Translations under genes and position numbers: made by a program
The notes under the pieces: model-generated
Told to the model about the DNA's origin: nothing
Databases searched by the model: none
Seen by the model: the letters and a program-made list of their open reading frames with translations, nothing else
Shown here: positions 24,671-33,066 of the stretch, one piece after another
Layout of the letters: each line of letters opens with the position of its first letter
How positions within the stretch are numbered: position 1 is the first letter of the stretch
NCBI GenBank assembly: GCA_937958995.1
Contig: CALGAP010000005.1
Coordinates: 62,001-126,000, forward strand
From: an uncultured Chitinophagaceae bacterium
GTDB lineage: Bacteria; Bacteroidota; Bacteroidia; Chitinophagales; Chitinophagaceae
Direction of reading: 5' to 3'
DNA: 64,000 nucleotides

Positions 24671-25972
24671 ATGAGAGAACTAAACTTCTGTATCCGTCAA
24701 ACCTCTTTGTTGATTGTATTGGTGGCGGCTCTTGGTCTTGATTCAGTAGCGCAGGAAAGAACCGTGTCCGATACCATCCCCTACGTGGATTCGTTGCATT
24801 TACCCTACGATTCTGTAGATGCCCCCCTGCGCATTAAAAATCTGAACCCCTATTTCACGCTCCACGTGGATTCCACACTTAATTATAAACTGGAGATCAA
24901 CAAGGACGAGCGACATTATTATTGGTTCCTGAGAAACTCGCCGGTCGGTCTGCGCATCAACAAAGACAATGGCCAGTTGACCTTTAAGGCTGATAAAAGC
25001 CTGTTTCTTTCCGGCAAATTGAAATTCGATACAGAATACCGGGTCAATATAGGTGTTCAAAGCCTGAACGATCCCAGCCAGCGGGTTGATACCTCATTTT
25101 CCATATTATTCTATAATACCGATATCATTCAATCGAAGGTGAAGCCCACCGTCAGCTCCACGCTAATTGTTGATGAGGGTGACACGGTTTCGTTTAAGGT
25201 TCAGTGTGAGCATGGCAGCTTCCCGATCGATAATATCACCTTCTTCGCCAATATGCCGCTGAAGAATTTCACATTGGTGAAGAAATGCGATGACGATTTT
25301 ATCTGGTCTCCTCCATTCGATTTTGTAAAGGATAGCGATTCAGGGAAAGTAAGAGTGCTTCTGTTGAGTTTTGTTGGTACTAACAAATTCAACATCCGCG
25401 ATACCGCTGTTGTGCGTGTGATAGTAAGAGATGCGCTGAATTATCCTTTGGCAAGACAGGAATACGACCTGCAACGCAGCATCATCAACACCTACCTGCT
25501 TCAACTGAAGTACACCTTTGTTCAGTTAGACAGGCGCGTGAAGAAGGTAAAAAACACCCGCACCACGTTTGATATTACCGGTTCTTCGACCGCTTTGACA
25601 GGAAGCATCCTTTCCACCTCCACCAATGAAGGTACCAAGAAGGCCGGCCAGGTGATGCCCAGCGTGGGCGTATCGCTTGTACCTATTAAGGAAGCCGTGG
25701 CTCCGCAGAAAGTATTCGATCAAAACCAGGCTTCCACTGTGCGTGCAGCCATCAAGCGCCTGGAATATATGATGCAGGATAATTCCCTTGTTGGCGAGCG
25801 TGACCCTGACATTACGAAGAAAACAGCCAAGCTGAAAGATGAATTAAAACAGATCCAGATTCAGCTGATCGATGTGCCTATCGAGATGACGGCGAACATG
25901 ACAGAAGAAGAGCTGAACGAATATTTCAACAGCCCTCGCGTAAACAAGAAATACAGGCTGAAAAAGAATTAG
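24671..25972 (+). CDS. Exported protein of unknown function
   Basis: The protein has 433 aa. A signal peptide ends near residue 28 (ALGLDSVAQ). About residues 55-160 look like an Ig/cadherin-like beta domain (VGLRINKDNGQLTFKAD) and 165-255 like a second beta domain. A charged, helical C-terminal part follows from 265, with a polar low-complexity stretch rich in Ser and Thr near 305-320 and a coiled-coil-prone segment near 355-400. I do not recognise a named family. It stands alone between hsp20 and a convergent gene. Confidence 0.65.
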   Translation: MRELNFCIRQTSLLIVLVAALGLDSVAQERTVSDTIPYVDSLHLPYDSVDAPLRIKNLNPYFTLHVDSTLNYKLEINKDERHYYWFLRNSPVGLRINKDNGQLTFKADKSLFLSGKLKFDTEYRVNIGVQSLNDPSQRVDTSFSILFYNTDIIQSKVKPTVSSTLIVDEGDTVSFKVQCEHGSFPIDNITFFANMPLKNFTLVKKCDDDFIWSPPFDFVKDSDSGKVRVLLLSFVGTNKFNIRDTAVVRVIVRDALNYPLARQEYDLQRSIINTYLLQLKYTFVQLDRRVKKVKNTRTTFDITGSSTALTGSILSTSTNEGTKKAGQVMPSVGVSLVPIKEAVAPQKVFDQNQASTVRAAIKRLEYMMQDNSLVGERDPDITKKTAKLKDELKQIQIQLIDVPIEMTANMTEEELNEYFNSPRVNKKYRLKKN

Positions 25973-25998
25973 TAGCGGTGATTTCCAGGAAATAACGT

Positions 25999-26454
25999 TT
26001 ACTCACATCCCTGTCTTCTCCTGGTATCGATGACATACTGAATTTTCCAGGTGCCGTTCAGTCTTACTAGTTGGAATGAATTCACACCGCAGTGACTGAA
26101 ATTTCCCTGGAAATAAAATTTGTAAGGCGTCCATACGGTGGCCATCGGACCATCTATCTTGATTGTTTCAAATTCTATCCTTTCATCGAGATCGCCTTTT
26201 TTCTGCTGGCTCAACACCTGGGCAAAACCATTTAATGGCTCTGTACGCACGGAAACCTTTCCCTCGCGGTTTACTACCACAGTCTGCAATATGGCACTGT
26301 CTGTAAAAGCATACTGCACCATCTGCGCGTCTGCATTTCTCAAACCATCGAAAAACTGGTTGATGGCCGCTTTTACTGAATCTTCGGTGCTTTGTGCACG
26401 AAGGCCAGCATTTACCGCGAGCATCATCGTTAATAAAACCAAAATTTGCTTCAT
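25999..26454 (-). CDS. Exported NTF2/SnoaL-like protein
   Basis: The protein has 151 aa with a signal peptide to about residue 20 (NAGLRAQ). The rest has the NTF2-like pattern: an N-terminal helix (DSVKAAINQFFDGLRNAD), YAFTDSAILQTV, and strands ending FQLVRLNGTWKIQYVIDTRR. Such periplasmic proteins are common in Bacteroidota (nuclear transport factor 2-like or putative lumazine-binding). No catalytic residues can be assigned. It lies downstream of speA with a TCGGGTT-type element between them. Confidence 0.7.
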   Translation of the reverse strand: MKQILVLLTMMLAVNAGLRAQSTEDSVKAAINQFFDGLRNADAQMVQYAFTDSAILQTVVVNREGKVSVRTEPLNGFAQVLSQQKKGDLDERIEFETIKIDGPMATVWTPYKFYFQGNFSHCGVNSFQLVRLNGTWKIQYVIDTRRRQGCE

Positions 26455-26479
26455 GTTAAGCTGTATTTAACGGTTTCCG

Positions 26480-26519
26480 GCAACGGCAGCACCCGGAACT
26501 CCTAACCCGAAACCCGCAA
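26480..26519. repeat. TCGGGTT-word element, short copy
   Basis: ACCCGGAACTCC and AACCCGAAACCCG run up to the speA stop at 26520. These are the same words as in the elements at 16436-16607 and 28534-28614, but only one arm is present. Confidence 0.5.
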
Positions 26520-27920
26520 CTATTTCACGTAGCCCAATATCTTCAGCATACTCTGGGCTGTCTGCTCTTTGGCGTATAACCAGTCTGTGAGTTTGCCGTT
26601 CTTGTCGTAGTTAATGATTACGTGCTTGGGAGAAGGAATCAGGCAGTGCTTAATGCCGCCGTAGCCGCTCAGCTGATCCTGGTACGCGCCGGTGTGAAAA
26701 AATCCAACATACAGGGGTTCCCCGTTATTGAGCTTGGGAAGGAACACTTCGTTTACGTGTTCTTCGGAATCGTAATAGTCGTGGCTGTCGCAGGTGATGC
26801 CTCCTAAAATCACACGCTGGTACTCCTGGTCCCATTTGTTGACGGGCAGCATCAGGAACTTTTCTCCAATTCCCCAGGTATCGGGCAGTGTGGTGATGAA
26901 GCTGCAGTCGATCATATACCAGATCTCACGGTCATTCTGCATTTTCTGGCCCAACACGCTGTAGATATGTGCCATGCTTTCGCCTACGGTATAGCTGCCA
27001 AACTCGGTAAAAATATGAGGCATGGGCACGTTGTTCTTCTTGCAGGCCTTTTTGATATTGCCCACAATTTCATTGATCATGAACTGGTAGTTGTACTCAA
27101 AGCCCAGTGAGTGCTTGATGGGGAATCCACCGCCTATGTTGATGCTGTCCAGTTCAGGACAGATCTTCTTCAGCTGGCAGTACAGGTTGATCACCTTATT
27201 GAGCTCACTCCAGTAGTAGATATCGTCCTTGATGCCTTTGTTCAGGAAGATGTGCAGCATCTTCAACTGGAAGCGGTCTTCGTTGCCTTCGATCTTGTCA
27301 ACATAAAATTCCAGCACGTCCCTGGCGCGGAAACCGAGACGCGAAGTATAGAAGGGAAAGGAAGGTTCTTCTTCAGCTGCCACCCTGATGCCCAGTTTGA
27401 AGGGCACTTTCACAGATTTCTTGTACTGCTGCAGTTCGTCCTTATTGTCGAGGATGGGGATCACATTCTTAAACCCGCTGTTGAGCAGGCTGGCAATGCG
27501 GCTGGTATAGGTCTTTTGCTTGTAGCCGTTGCAGATGATAAATATATCTTTTGTGATCTTTTTCTTTTCGTACAGCTTCTTGATGATCTCGATATCGTAC
27601 GCGTACGAGGTCTCGAGATGGATGTCATGCTTCAGCGCTTCTTCCACCACAAATGAAAAATGGGAACTCTTGGTGCAATAACAATAGTGATACTCGCCCG
27701 TGTAACGATGCTTTTTCATCGCGTTGGCGAACATTTTTTTCGCCTTCTTGATTTGCATTCCAATCTTGGGCAGGTATGAGAGTTTCAGGGGAGTACCATA
27801 TTTAGCAATCAGCGCCTTCAGGTCGATCCCATTGAATGACAGGTCACCGTCCTTTACATCAAAACCTTCCTGGGGAAAATTGAAGGTTTGCTTCACCAGG
27901 TCGGTGTAGGTGTTGTTCAT
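26520..27920 (-). CDS. speA: Arginine decarboxylase (PLP-dependent, alanine-racemase fold)
   Basis: The protein has 466 aa. The PLP lysine is K84 in YCTKSSHF (family YAVKAN). The phosphate-binding glycine loop is INIGGGFP with GGG at 263-265. EFGSYTVGES near 308 and the substrate-binding ITCDSHDYYDSEE near 375-390, with C followed by D-S, fit the arginine/diaminopimelate decarboxylase superfamily. In Bacteroidota this family is annotated as arginine decarboxylase making agmatine for polyamines. No agmatine deiminase is nearby, so the substrate is assigned by similarity. The promoter box is at 27997-28004. Confidence 0.82.
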   Translation of the reverse strand: MNNTYTDLVKQTFNFPQEGFDVKDGDLSFNGIDLKALIAKYGTPLKLSYLPKIGMQIKKAKKMFANAMKKHRYTGEYHYCYCTKSSHFSFVVEEALKHDIHLETSYAYDIEIIKKLYEKKKITKDIFIICNGYKQKTYTSRIASLLNSGFKNVIPILDNKDELQQYKKSVKVPFKLGIRVAAEEEPSFPFYTSRLGFRARDVLEFYVDKIEGNEDRFQLKMLHIFLNKGIKDDIYYWSELNKVINLYCQLKKICPELDSINIGGGFPIKHSLGFEYNYQFMINEIVGNIKKACKKNNVPMPHIFTEFGSYTVGESMAHIYSVLGQKMQNDREIWYMIDCSFITTLPDTWGIGEKFLMLPVNKWDQEYQRVILGGITCDSHDYYDSEEHVNEVFLPKLNNGEPLYVGFFHTGAYQDQLSGYGGIKHCLIPSPKHVIINYDKNGKLTDWLYAKEQTAQSMLKILGYVK

Positions 27921-27996
27921 GTACTGATTTCCGTTGCTGATGGTGAAAAATTTAAATGGTTAGTGAAAAAACGGTGTCAATTCAGAAAGAGCTACG

Positions 27997-28004
27997 CAAA
28001 AGTA
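27997..28004 (-). promoter_or_regulatory. -7 box of speA
   Basis: TACTTTTG (an exact TAnnTTTG) lies 77 bp before ATG 27920. No good TTG is seen 17-23 bp upstream. Confidence 0.35.
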
Positions 28005-28049
28005 AATGATTTGGAAATAAAAAAAATCGTTTGCAGACTGAGCGCTCAA

Positions 28050-28140
28050 AATCCGAAAAAGGGAAATCCGAAATTCAGATTCCCGGTACAACCAGGTTTC
28101 GAATTTCGGATTTCAAATTCATCCTTTCGGATTTATTCTG
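28050..28140. repeat. AATCCGAAA-word imperfect palindrome
   Basis: AATCCGAAAAAGGGAAATCC and GAAATTCAGATTCCCGG on the left face CGAATTTCGGATTTCAAATT and CCTTTCGGATTT on the right. The element ends 10 bp from the rplT stop (28150). It uses a different word from the TCGGGTT elements but has the same layout. Confidence 0.6.
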
Positions 28141-28149
28141 CTGGTATTT

Positions 28150-28494
28150 TTATTTCACTGAAGCTACCAGGTTCTTGAAAGTCTCCGGCTCATTCATAGC
28201 GAGGTCGGCCAGGATTTTGCGGTCGAGGCCGATTCCCTTTTCATTCAGCTTGTGGATGAACTGCGAGTAGGTAAGACCTTCTGCGCGAACGGCAGCATTG
28301 ATACGGGCGATCCACAGACCGCGGTATTCTCTTTTCTTCAGCTTGCGGCCAACGTAACGGTAGGTCAGACCCTTCTCCAGTACGTTTTTCGCTACTGTGT
28401 AAACATTCTTACGCTTGCCGTAGAAGCCCTTGGCTTGTTTTAAAATTCTCTTCCTGCGGGCGCGGGAAGCTACGGCTGGAACTGAACGAGGCAT
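28150..28494 (-). CDS. rplT: 50S ribosomal protein L20
   Basis: The protein has 114 aa, starts MPRSVPAVASRARRKRILKQ and contains the conserved AKGFYGKRKNVYTVAKN and LWIARINAAVRAEG. It binds 23S rRNA during early assembly. It follows rpmI on the same strand, but the 120-bp gap holds a palindromic element (28534-28614), unusual inside this short operon. Confidence 0.98.
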   Translation of the reverse strand: MPRSVPAVASRARRKRILKQAKGFYGKRKNVYTVAKNVLEKGLTYRYVGRKLKKREYRGLWIARINAAVRAEGLTYSQFIHKLNEKGIGLDRKILADLAMNEPETFKNLVASVK

Positions 28495-28533
28495 ATTGAA
28501 ATAATTTTAGAATTAAAAATTGATGAAATTACT

Positions 28534-28614
28534 GTTTCGGGTTTCGGGTTATTTGACCGCGCGGCAACTATAAATCGCGGCAGCAACCCGAAGCGCTTAA
28601 CGCGCAACCCGGAA
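28534..28614. repeat. TCGGGTT-word palindromic element, copy B, inside rpmI-rplT
   Basis: GTTTCGGGTTTCGGGTT (28534-28550) faces AACCCGAAGCG and CAACCCGGAAC (28585-28614). The centre, read on the minus strand, is GCTGCCGCGATTTATAGTTG followed by CCGCG. This resembles the centre of copy A (CTGCTACGCGCAGTTTATTG, then TTCCGCG). It abuts the rpmI stop at 28615. Confidence 0.65.
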
Positions 28615-28812
28615 CTACTTAAGTCTGAGCAAACGTTTTACAAAATCCAGGTTGGCCTTGTGAACAATGCCGTCCTTGCTGAGCCTGCGTTTGCGACGTT
28701 TTGATTTTTTGGTAAGAATGTGACGTTTGAAAGATTTCTGGTGCGTGATCTTACCAGTGCCCGTTACCTTGAATCGCTTCTTGGCACTGGAATTCGTTTT
28801 AACCTTTGGCAT
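28615..28812 (-). CDS. rpmI: 50S ribosomal protein L35
   Basis: The protein has 65 aa starting MPKVKTNSSAKKRFKVT, the family start, at ATG 28812. An upstream in-frame start at 28830 would add six residues. The C-terminus is VKRLLRLK. In most bacteria it follows infC. Here infC and thrS are about 7 kb away and rpmI has its own promoter box at 28924-28931. Confidence 0.97.
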   Translation of the reverse strand: MPKVKTNSSAKKRFKVTGTGKITHQKSFKRHILTKKSKRRKRRLSKDGIVHKANLDFVKRLLRLK

Positions 28813-28923
28813 TTTAATTACCTTTTTCAATTATACCCTGCCGGCGCCCCCGATCAGCCGGGGAACTTTTCGAGCCATGTGGGAAATGGTTTTCCGGGAT
28901 TTTACCCTGACAAAAACGAGGCG

Positions 28924-28931
28924 CAAAGTTA
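28924..28931 (-). promoter_or_regulatory. -7 box and long leader of rpmI-rplT
   Basis: TAACTTTG (an exact TAnnTTTG) gives a leader of about 105 nt before ATG 28812. On the minus strand the leader contains the hairpin CCCCG-GCTGAT-CGGGG (around 28845-28861). In other bacteria L20 represses this operon by binding such leader RNA. Whether this one does so is inference. Confidence 0.4.
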
Positions 28932-29122
28932 ACGAGTAAAAGATTAAGAAAGAAAAGAATTCTAATATAGTCCGGAAGGTCCGGGGAATCCTGGCGAAAC
29001 CTTTAGTCCCCGCCCCAAATATCGGGGCAAAAGGGGGTTTTGTCTAAAAATTAGGGGCGGTTGCCATAGTTTCCCTCTTCCCGACTATATTTATGATTCT
29101 AATCTAAAAATTTGGTTTGCAG

Positions 29123-32100
29123 ATGAAAAAACTGAACTACCTGCTGGTTATTGCCTGTTTTGCGATGCTCGTATCCTCTTGTTCCAACTCCGGAAAACCC
29201 CGCGTGCTGGTGTTTTCCAAGACTGCCGGTTACCGTCACGCTTCTATTGAAGCCGGAAAACTGGCAATTATGAAGCTGGGCCAGGAAAATGGATTTGATG
29301 TGGATACCACTGAAAACTCATTGTATTTCAATGAAGATTCGCTGAAAAAGTATGCAGCCGTCATATTTCTCAGTACTACCGGAAACGTTCTCAACGCCAC
29401 CCAGGAAGTGGCTTTTGAGCGCTATATCCAGGCCGGCGGCGGTTTTGTGGGCATACACGCCGCCACCGACACCGAATACGACTGGGGTTGGTATGGCCGC
29501 CTGGTGGGCGGATATTTCCTGAGTCATCCGCAACAGCAGGAAGCTAAGATTGTGGTGGTGGATTCAAGCCATATTTCCACCCAGCACCTGCCCGACACCT
29601 GGGTGCGCAAGGACGAATGGTATAATTTCAAAAAACTCAACCCCGATGTGCATGTACTTCTAAAGCTCGACGAGTCGAGCTATGAAGGTGGCCAGAATGG
29701 TGATAACCATCCCATTGCCTGGTATCATGAATATGATGGCGGCCGGGTTTTCTACACCGGCCTCGGTCATACCGATGAAAGCTATAGCGAAGAACCGTTC
29801 CTGGTACACCTGCTGGGTGGTATTAAATATGCCATCGGTGGCAATAAAAAACTTGATTACAGCAAGGCTACTTCACAATATCCTCCGCTCGAGGATCGCT
29901 TCACCAAAGTGCCCCTGGCGCAAGGCGTGTTTTATGAGCCTACTGAAATGACCATTCTGCCCAATCTCGACATCCTGATCGCGCAGCGCCGCGGCGAATT
30001 GTTGCTATACAAGCAATCGACCAAGGAAGTGAAACAGGTGGGTTTTCTCGATGTATATCATAAGGCCACCGTTCCTGGCGTGAATGCCGAAGAAGGTTTC
30101 ATGGGTTTAAAGGCCGATCCCGATTTTGCCAACAATCATTATATATATGCTTTCTACAGCCCGTCGGCCGTTTCGGTAAACAGGCTTTCGCGTTTCAAAT
30201 TCGAAAACGATACGCTGGATATGAGTTCGGAAAAAGTAATCCTTGAATTCCACTCCGATCGTAATATCTGTTGTCATACCGGCGGCTCCATTGATTTTGC
30301 AGGTGATGGAAAGACTTTGTTCCTAAGTACTGGCGATAATTCTACTCCGTTTGATGAGCCCGGCCAGAGGTATGTGAACCGTGGATTTGCGCCGCTCGAC
30401 GACCGTCCCGGTCACCAGCAATATGATGCGCGCCGCACCTCGGGCAATACCAATGATTTGCGCGGTAAAATTTTACGCATCATCATCAACCCCGACGGCA
30501 CTTATTCTATTCCTGAAGGAAACCTCTTCCCTCCCGGCACGCCCAATGCAAAACCTGAAATATATGTGATGGGTAACCGAAATCCGTACCGTATTATGGT
30601 TGACAAGAAAAACGGTTACCTGTACTGGGGTGAAGTAGGTCCCGACGCGAACAATGATAGTTTTGCTACGCGCGGACCTCGTGGATATGACGAAGTGAAC
30701 CAGGCCCGTGAAGCAGGATTTTTTGGATGGCCGCTCTTCGTTGGCGACAACTATCCATATCGCGAATATGATTACGCTACCGGCAAATCGGGCGAGGCAT
30801 TCGACCCGCAAAAGCCGGTGAACAGGTCGCGCAATAATACCGGTCTGCAAAACCTGCCGCCCGCCAAACCCGCATTCATATGGTATCCCTATGGTGCATC
30901 CAGTGAATTTCCGCAGGTAGGCACCGGCGGCCGCAATGCGATGGCCGGACCGGTTTATTATACCGATATGTATCCTGCAGAAACCAGGCTGCCCGAATAC
31001 TACAATAAGAAACTGTTCATATACGAATGGGTGCGCGGATGGATAAAAGTGGTGCACATGCTTCCCAACGGCGACTTCGATAAGATGGAGCCGTTCATGG
31101 AGCATACCAGGTTCAACAACCTGATCGATATGGAAGTGGGTCCGGATGGAAGACTGTATTTGCTGGAATATGGCACCGGCTGGTTTCAGAAAAACCCGGA
31201 TGCTGCGCTTTCGCGTATTGACTACAATGGTGGCAACCTTGCGCCCAAAGTGGCCAATCTGCAAGTGAATCAGACTTCAGGCACATTGCCGCTGGCCCTC
31301 TCCGCCACCGTGGAAGCCAGCGATGTGGAAAACGATAAATTGAAATACACGTGGAAGATTGGAAGCATTAAGAAAGAAACAAAGGAGCCGCGACTGGAAA
31401 TTACGCTTGATAAGCCCGGTGATTACCCGGTATCGGTGGAAGTGAGTGACGGAAAAAATACAACGACCAGTGAAGTGATATCGGTATATGCCGGCAATGC
31501 AGCGCCAAGTGTGGAGATAGAAATCCTGGGTAATAAGACTTTTTACTTCCCCGGAAAACAGGTTAACTATTCTGTGAAGATCACAGATCCGGATGACAGC
31601 AATTCTCCCGATCTCAATAATCTGGTGGTTACTGCCGACTACATGGAAGGCAGCGACCGCGCGGGAGCTAATCTGGGTCACCAGGTGCTTACCGAAGCCG
31701 CACTGGGTAAGAACCTGATGCTGACGCTCGATTGTAAGACATGCCACAAGGAAAATGAACCATCTATTGGTCCCTCCTACCTGGATGTAGCTAAGAAATA
31801 CCGCAACGATCCCAATGCTGTTTCTTACCTGGTTGACAAAATCATCAAAGGCGGAGGCGGCGTATGGGGTGAAGTGGCTATGGCGGCACATCCCGACCTG
31901 AAACCGGAAGACGCCAGGCAGATTGTTACCTGGATTCGGTCATTGACTGAGGAAAAAACAGCCAATCAATCGCTGCCGGCATCAGGCTCCATTGATGCAA
32001 CGCTGGGCAAACCGGTAAAAGATAATGGCCTGTTATATATTTCCGCTGTTTATACCGACAGAGGAGGCGATAATATCAAGCCGCTCAGCGGCAGCACGAT

Positions 32101-32533
32101 GGTATCGTTGCGTAACAGCCAGCTGAATTTCCGCGGAGTGGATAGCATGAGCGGATTTACTACTGCCAGCTTCGGCGGCAACAGGTTTATGATCACACCC
32201 AGTGGAGCACCCGGTTGGTTTGTATTGAAAAATATCGACCTCACAGATATCAGCAATGCCACATTGCGCGCCAGTTGGCTGGCAGGACCCACCGCCGGTT
32301 ATACCATTGAGCTGCATCTTGATGCGCCGGATGGAAAACTGTTGGCCAGCTTCGATGTAGCGGCGCAGCCTACCAAGGCTCCTGGCTCTAATCCGCCACG
32401 CCCGACATTGTCAGAATTCAAAAGCAAATTTGAAGCGGTGACAGATGGAAAATTCCATAACGTATACGTGGTCAGCAAGCCAAAAGAAAAAGAAACGGTG
32501 AGTATTTACCTGAGCCAGGTGGAATTTAGGTAG
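29123..32533 (+). CDS. Lipoprotein with ThuA, sorbosone-dehydrogenase, PKD, cytochrome c and CBM-like domains
   Basis: The protein has about 1136 aa from ATG 29123. A TTG two codons upstream is less likely. It is a lipoprotein: the signal peptide ends VSSC near residue 20. Domains in order are ThuA-like (about 27-240; YRHASIEAG, GGGFVGIHAATD, HPIAWYHEYDGGRVFYTGLGH), PQQ-type glucose/sorbosone dehydrogenase propeller (about 255-700; NEEGFMGLKADPDF-like start, LRGKILRI, MGNRNPYRI, EVGPDANND), PKD (about 720-785), cytochrome c with C871-x-x-C874-H875, and a C-terminal carbohydrate-binding-module-like domain (about 990-1136). The likely role is oxidation of sugars at the cell surface, with the haem passing electrons. 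Confidence 0.85.
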   Translation: MKKLNYLLVIACFAMLVSSCSNSGKPRVLVFSKTAGYRHASIEAGKLAIMKLGQENGFDVDTTENSLYFNEDSLKKYAAVIFLSTTGNVLNATQEVAFERYIQAGGGFVGIHAATDTEYDWGWYGRLVGGYFLSHPQQQEAKIVVVDSSHISTQHLPDTWVRKDEWYNFKKLNPDVHVLLKLDESSYEGGQNGDNHPIAWYHEYDGGRVFYTGLGHTDESYSEEPFLVHLLGGIKYAIGGNKKLDYSKATSQYPPLEDRFTKVPLAQGVFYEPTEMTILPNLDILIAQRRGELLLYKQSTKEVKQVGFLDVYHKATVPGVNAEEGFMGLKADPDFANNHYIYAFYSPSAVSVNRLSRFKFENDTLDMSSEKVILEFHSDRNICCHTGGSIDFAGDGKTLFLSTGDNSTPFDEPGQRYVNRGFAPLDDRPGHQQYDARRTSGNTNDLRGKILRIIINPDGTYSIPEGNLFPPGTPNAKPEIYVMGNRNPYRIMVDKKNGYLYWGEVGPDANNDSFATRGPRGYDEVNQAREAGFFGWPLFVGDNYPYREYDYATGKSGEAFDPQKPVNRSRNNTGLQNLPPAKPAFIWYPYGASSEFPQVGTGGRNAMAGPVYYTDMYPAETRLPEYYNKKLFIYEWVRGWIKVVHMLPNGDFDKMEPFMEHTRFNNLIDMEVGPDGRLYLLEYGTGWFQKNPDAALSRIDYNGGNLAPKVANLQVNQTSGTLPLALSATVEASDVENDKLKYTWKIGSIKKETKEPRLEITLDKPGDYPVSVEVSDGKNTTTSEVISVYAGNAAPSVEIEILGNKTFYFPGKQVNYSVKITDPDDSNSPDLNNLVVTADYMEGSDRAGANLGHQVLTEAALGKNLMLTLDCKTCHKENEPSIGPSYLDVAKKYRNDPNAVSYLVDKIIKGGGGVWGEVAMAAHPDLKPEDARQIVTWIRSLTEEKTANQSLPASGSIDATLGKPVKDNGLLYISAVYTDRGGDNIKPLSGSTMVSLRNSQLNFRGVDSMSGFTTASFGGNRFMITPSGAPGWFVLKNIDLTDISNATLRASWLAGPTAGYTIELHLDAPDGKLLASFDVAAQPTKAPGSNPPRPTLSEFKSKFEAVTDGKFHNVYVVSKPKEKETVSIYLSQVEFR

Positions 32534-32538
32534 AGCAA

Positions 32539-32910
32539 TTATTTTTTCTTTCTGCTGTAGAAATAATCGATCAGCAGAACGATGATCATAATCATAAGGC
32601 CGAAGAACTCGCGGGTATCCTCTATCCAGGGTTTTTCGGCCTTCATGCTTCCTGCAATATTGGCCGCATTATGTTTGGTGAGCCAGTCGAGCACTCCGTC
32701 TTCCTCAAAAAATAAAATCACCGCATATACAAGGTAACCGGCTATGCCCAGCAGGTATGCCCGCGGAAAATATTTTCCTCTGAATGCCAGCCAGCACAAA
32801 ATGGCCGCATACATGTAAATGGGTATCCACAACCAGGGATCGGGGTCATTGTATTGAAGTGCTGCACTGAAGACGAACAGAATGCAGAAAATGAGGTTGA
32901 AAATTTTCAT
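32539..32910 (-). CDS. TMEM220-family membrane protein
   Basis: The protein has 123 aa from ATG 32910 (MKIFNLIFCILFVFSAALQYND). An in-frame codon at 32943 would add 11 polar residues. There are four membrane segments with QYNDPDPWLWIPIYM and the C-terminal REFFGLMIMIIVLLIDYF, which fit the transmembrane family 220. The function is unknown. Its stop is 5 bp from the stop of the large lipoprotein gene. Confidence 0.75.
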   Translation of the reverse strand: MKIFNLIFCILFVFSAALQYNDPDPWLWIPIYMYAAILCWLAFRGKYFPRAYLLGIAGYLVYAVILFFEEDGVLDWLTKHNAANIAGSMKAEKPWIEDTREFFGLMIMIIVLLIDYFYSRKKK

Positions 32911-32985
32911 ATGTGGCTGACTTATATACTGTTTGATCCGCACTATAAGAAAAAAAATCCGGATTCACAATACACAAAATACTAT

Positions 32986-32997
32986 AAAGTGGGTATT
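32986..32997 (+). promoter_or_regulatory. AAAGTGGGTATT motif upstream of the OmpA gene
   Basis: The 12-bp word AAAGTGGGTATT lies about 70 bp before ATG 33067 and recurs exactly at 35264-35275 before the next plus-strand gene. It may be a regulator site, with function unknown. Confidence 0.35.
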
Positions 32998-33066
32998 CTC
33001 CCCGCTTGAGGAAGGTAGTAACTTTAAATTTCAAGTTACCATTCCATACTCAAAAATGCCTTCATT

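Noticed and set aside
26520..27920. Diaminopimelate or lysine decarboxylase instead of arginine decarboxylase
   Set aside because: The fold is shared, but the length and sequence style match the family annotated as arginine decarboxylase in Bacteroidota. The alternative cannot be fully excluded.
28950..29060. GC-rich hairpins between rpmI and the large lipoprotein gene
   Set aside because: Pieces such as GCCCC-AAATATC-GGGGC can pair, but no T-run or known riboswitch pattern is seen, and their strand is unclear.
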